Assembly: GCF_011383005.1 (NCBI RefSeq)
Contig: NZ_CP049935.1
Location: 1,054,001 to 1,118,000 of the forward strand
Direction: 5' to 3'
From: Phycicoccus sp. HDW14
GTDB taxonomy: Bacteria > Actinomycetota > Actinomycetes > Actinomycetales > Dermatophilaceae
DNA: 64,000 bases
Shown here: positions 61,932-64,000 of the stretch, piece by piece
Layout of the letters: each line of letters begins with the position of its first letter
Numbering within the stretch: position 1 is the stretch's first letter
Position numbers and translations under genes: made by a program
Notes under the pieces: generated by a model
What the model was told of the DNA's origin: nothing
The model's database searches: none
The model's input: only the letters and a program-made list of their open reading frames with translations

Positions 61932-62609
61932 GTGGCTGATCTGGTGTTCTTCTCGGGGACGATGGACTGCGGCAAGTCGACGCTCGCGCTGCAGATCGAC
62001 CACAACCAGCGCGCCCGCGACCGGCGCGGCCTGATCTTCACCAAGCTCGACCGGGCGGGTGAGTCGGTGCTCTCCTCGCGCCTCGGGCTCGAGACGACAG
62101 CCGTCGAGGTCGGTGACGACCTCGACTTCTGGGACGTCGTCGTCGCCCAGCTGACGGCGGGCGACCGGGTCGACTACGTCATCTGCGACGAGGCGCAGTT
62201 CTACACGCCCGCGCAGGTCGAGCAGCTGGCCCGGCTCGTCGACGAGCTGGGCATCGCCGTGACGGCGTTCGGCATCACCGCCGACTTCCGCACCGAGCTC
62301 TTCCCCGGGTCGCGCCGCTTCATCGAGCTCGCCGACCGCGTCGAGGTGCTCCAGGTCGAGGCCCTGTGCTGGTGCGGGCGCCGGGCCACGCACAACGCCC
62401 GCATCGTCGACGGCGTCATGGTCGTCGAGGGCGAGCAGGTGGTCGTCGGCGACACCGCGGCGGCCTCGGCCGGGCTCGTCGAGTACGAGGTCCTCTGCCG
62501 CCGCCACCACATGCGCCGGATGAACAGCCACGCCGCCCGGGCCGCCTCCCCGACCCCGGACACCCTGCCGTTCGACCTCGACGCCTGCCCGGTGCCCCCG
62601 CCCCTCTGA
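61932..62609 (+). CDS. tdk: Thymidine kinase
   Basis: 225 residues of type II thymidine kinase. The P-loop is FFSGTMDCGKSTLALQ, the Walker-B-like ICDEAQFYTPAQVEQL follows, and the lid/zinc region is CWCGRRATHNAR with CRRHHM completing the Cys/His zinc site. It salvages thymidine to dTMP. The ~20 C-terminal residues are Pro-rich. It follows the phosphatase-like gene by 11 bp and converges on the PIG-L gene. Confidence 0.93.
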   Translation: MADLVFFSGTMDCGKSTLALQIDHNQRARDRRGLIFTKLDRAGESVLSSRLGLETTAVEVGDDLDFWDVVVAQLTAGDRVDYVICDEAQFYTPAQVEQLARLVDELGIAVTAFGITADFRTELFPGSRRFIELADRVEVLQVEALCWCGRRATHNARIVDGVMVVEGEQVVVGDTAAASAGLVEYEVLCRRHHMRRMNSHAARAASPTPDTLPFDLDACPVPPPL

Positions 62610-62639
62610 GCGGCGAGCGCGGCCGGGCCGGCGCGACGT

Positions 62640-63581
62640 TCAGGTCCCGCTCTCGACGGCGGGCGCCGGCGGTCCGGACACGGGGTAGGTGCGCCGCAGC
62701 CACGACCCGTACCTCCGGTCGTCCCGGCACGCCGCGGCCGACTGGCAGACGTGCGAGTCGTGCGCGGCGTAGGCGAGGAAGGTCGCCAGCTTCCGCGCGT
62801 CGACCGCCTCGGGCTGGTTGGCGGGCAGCCGGCCCATCGGGTAGCCGCGGAAGCCCTCCACGCGGTGCGGCACGGTGTAGGCCCGTTGGGCCTCGTACGT
62901 GTAGTACGCGACGTTGTGGTGGTCGGTGTGGTCCCCGTCCCCGGTGGGGTCGGTGTAGTCGAGCGTGCGCACGACGCCCGGGTGGAACGTCGTCATGAGC
63001 CCGGTGAGGGTGGCCCGCAGCGACGCGCTCGAGTAGCTCGCGGTGCCGTCGACGGCGTGCACCACCGGGCCGGTCCCCGCGCGCAGCCTGCTGAGGCACT
63101 CGTGGTGGTGGACGGCGCGCCCGCGGGGGCTGCCGGCCGGCAGCCGCAGGAAGACCAGCCGGACGTGCGTCCCGTCGAGCGCCTGGGAGAGGACCACCTG
63201 GCCGGACGCGGTGCGCATCCTCGTGGTCGTCCAGGTGTTGCCCACACCGGCCATCCCGGCGTACGCGGCCATCGCGCCGGCCTCACGGCCCTCCCAGTAC
63301 GACCGGCCGAGGCCGTCGTCGCCGGCCGTCAGGTACACCGTGGTGACGCACCGGCCCGCGGCCACGTCGGACGCCGTGGGGGAGTAGATGAAGAGGAGGT
63401 CGTCGTCCTGGTGGGCCACGACGTCCATGCTCGAGCTCGCGGTCGTGCAGGCGGCCGGCACCACGACGGGGTCCACGGCGGGACCCACCCGGTCGGTGGC
63501 CTGATCGGAACCGGCACACCCGGCCAGGGTCGCGACGAGCCCGGCCGCGACCAGCAGGGCCCTGGTGCGCCGGAGCCCCAT
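62640..63581 (-). CDS. PIG-L family deacetylase lipoprotein
   Basis: 313 residues. The signal peptide ends in the lipobox ATLAGC. The PIG-L zinc motif appears as VVAHQDDDLLF (AHPDD[E] in most relatives), with the third ligand in DHTDHHNVAYYTYEAQ. Relatives de-N-acetylate GlcNAc-containing molecules; being exported, this one may act on wall or surface glycans. Two Cys pairs in the mature part may form disulfides. ATG 63581 is preferred; an in-frame GTG is 3 bases upstream. Confidence 0.87.
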   Translation of the reverse strand: MGLRRTRALLVAAGLVATLAGCAGSDQATDRVGPAVDPVVVPAACTTASSSMDVVAHQDDDLLFIYSPTASDVAAGRCVTTVYLTAGDDGLGRSYWEGREAGAMAAYAGMAGVGNTWTTTRMRTASGQVVLSQALDGTHVRLVFLRLPAGSPRGRAVHHHECLSRLRAGTGPVVHAVDGTASYSSASLRATLTGLMTTFHPGVVRTLDYTDPTGDGDHTDHHNVAYYTYEAQRAYTVPHRVEGFRGYPMGRLPANQPEAVDARKLATFLAYAAHDSHVCQSAAACRDDRRYGSWLRRTYPVSGPPAPAVESGT

Positions 63582-63682
63582 CACGCGTCCGCCGTCCCCG
63601 TCATGGGACACACGGTGCCAGTCCGGGGTCGTCCGGCGCCACGGAATCGGCACCACGGGGCGTGCGAGGTGGCGCCGAGGTG

Positions 63683-64000
63683 TCAGGCGGGGCCGGAGCC
63701 CTTGGTGCCGAAGACGATGTCGTCCCAGCTGGGGACGCTCGGCCGGCCGCGGCGCGACCCCGACGCGGAGGCCGACCCCGCGGAGGCGCTCGACGCCGTG
63801 CGGGCCGGGCTCTCGTCCGGCGCCGCGCGCGTCGAGTCGGTCTCGGGCCGCTGCGGCTCGTCGTCCTCGGGCCAGCCACCGACCATGGTCCGGGCGCGGC
63901 TCGGCTCCTCGAGGTGCTCGCGCACCGGTTTGCGGGCCCGGGCGGCGGGCGGCGGGCCGGCCTGCGACAGGTCGCCGGCCAGCTCCTCGATGGGCAGGGC
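63683..64000 (-). CDS. sepH: SepH septation protein, C-terminal part (partial)
   Basis: Only the last ~105 residues are inside the window; the N-terminal DUF3071/HTH region lies beyond the right edge. What is visible is a disordered Glu/Ser/Pro-rich tail ending in the conserved SepH C-terminal motif RRGRPSVPSWDDIVFGTKG. SepH binds FtsZ and promotes septum assembly in actinobacteria. The frame is open to the edge. Its nearness to parC and parE matches Streptomyces gene order, as I remember it. Confidence 0.85.
   Translation of the reverse strand, partial: ALPIEELAGDLSQAGPPPAARARKPVREHLEEPSRARTMVGGWPEDDEPQRPETDSTRAAPDESPARTASSASAGSASASGSRRGRPSVPSWDDIVFGTKGSGPA

Noticed and set aside
1..64000. 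tRNA, rRNA, riboswitch, insertion sequence, prophage or integrative element
   Set aside because: No cloverleaf, rRNA block, T-box or other riboswitch pattern, transposase or integrase was recognised by eye. A covariance-model search would be needed to exclude small RNAs.

Overview
The window looks like chromosome from a very GC-rich actinobacterium. The evidence is strong G/C third-position bias, many GTG starts, TANNNT -10 boxes placed 6-8 nt before start codons, and actinobacterial marker families: QcrCAB-CtaE, DUF3040, DUF7455, DUF5998, SepH, an Rv2175c-type DNA-binding protein and a MacS-type histidine kinase. Placement near Intrasporangiaceae (Micrococcales) is my inference. I saw no rRNA, tRNA, CRISPR array, insertion sequence or prophage.

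Left half (1-36.9 kb). The gene order parallels, from memory, M. tuberculosis Rv2196 back to Rv2172c. It runs qcrB-qcrA-qcrC-ctaE (respiratory bc1-aa3 branch); a receiver-domain protein and trpD; a Lrp/AsnC ligand-domain protein; a dienelactone hydrolase; a DEDDh exonuclease/GIY-YIG fusion; a 2101-residue Ig-like/FN3 surface protein; a small four-Cys protein; a metallopeptidase-like lipoprotein; a GT87-type membrane glycosyltransferase with a FadD15-type acyl-CoA ligase; an SRPBCC protein, ROK glucokinase, EEP-family hydrolase and PlsC acyltransferase; a MacS/LuxR two-component pair; class II DAHP synthase; threonine aldolase; an EamA exporter; a PASTA Ser/Thr kinase; a LysM lytic transglycosylase; the Rv2175c homologue; an alpha-amylase-family enzyme; a polyprenyl synthase; MetF; and a YbaK-type deacylase.

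Middle (37-44.4 kb). After a monooxygenase gene and a strong hairpin, a perfect actinobacterial LexA box heads an apparent SOS operon: DUF6504 protein, SAV_6107-type HEPN protein, error-prone polymerase DnaE2, a SAM methyltransferase and DinB (Pol IV). This is the most interesting system in the window.

Right half (44.4-64 kb). It holds DUF3040, DUF456 and DUF7455 proteins; the type IIA topoisomerase subunits ParE and ParC, separated by an APC permease and a sugar ABC operon with its LacI regulator; a nitroreductase; a GNAT/ADP-forming acyl-CoA ligase fusion; a DUF5998 protein; an alkaline-phosphatase-family protein; thymidine kinase; a PIG-L lipoprotein; and the C-terminus of SepH at the right edge.

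Data-quality caution: at least 14 otherwise intact genes contain a one-base frame loss, 17 sites in all, each repaired by adding one C or G in a G/C run. I treat these as undercalled homopolymers, not pseudogenes, and give coordinates as if repaired.
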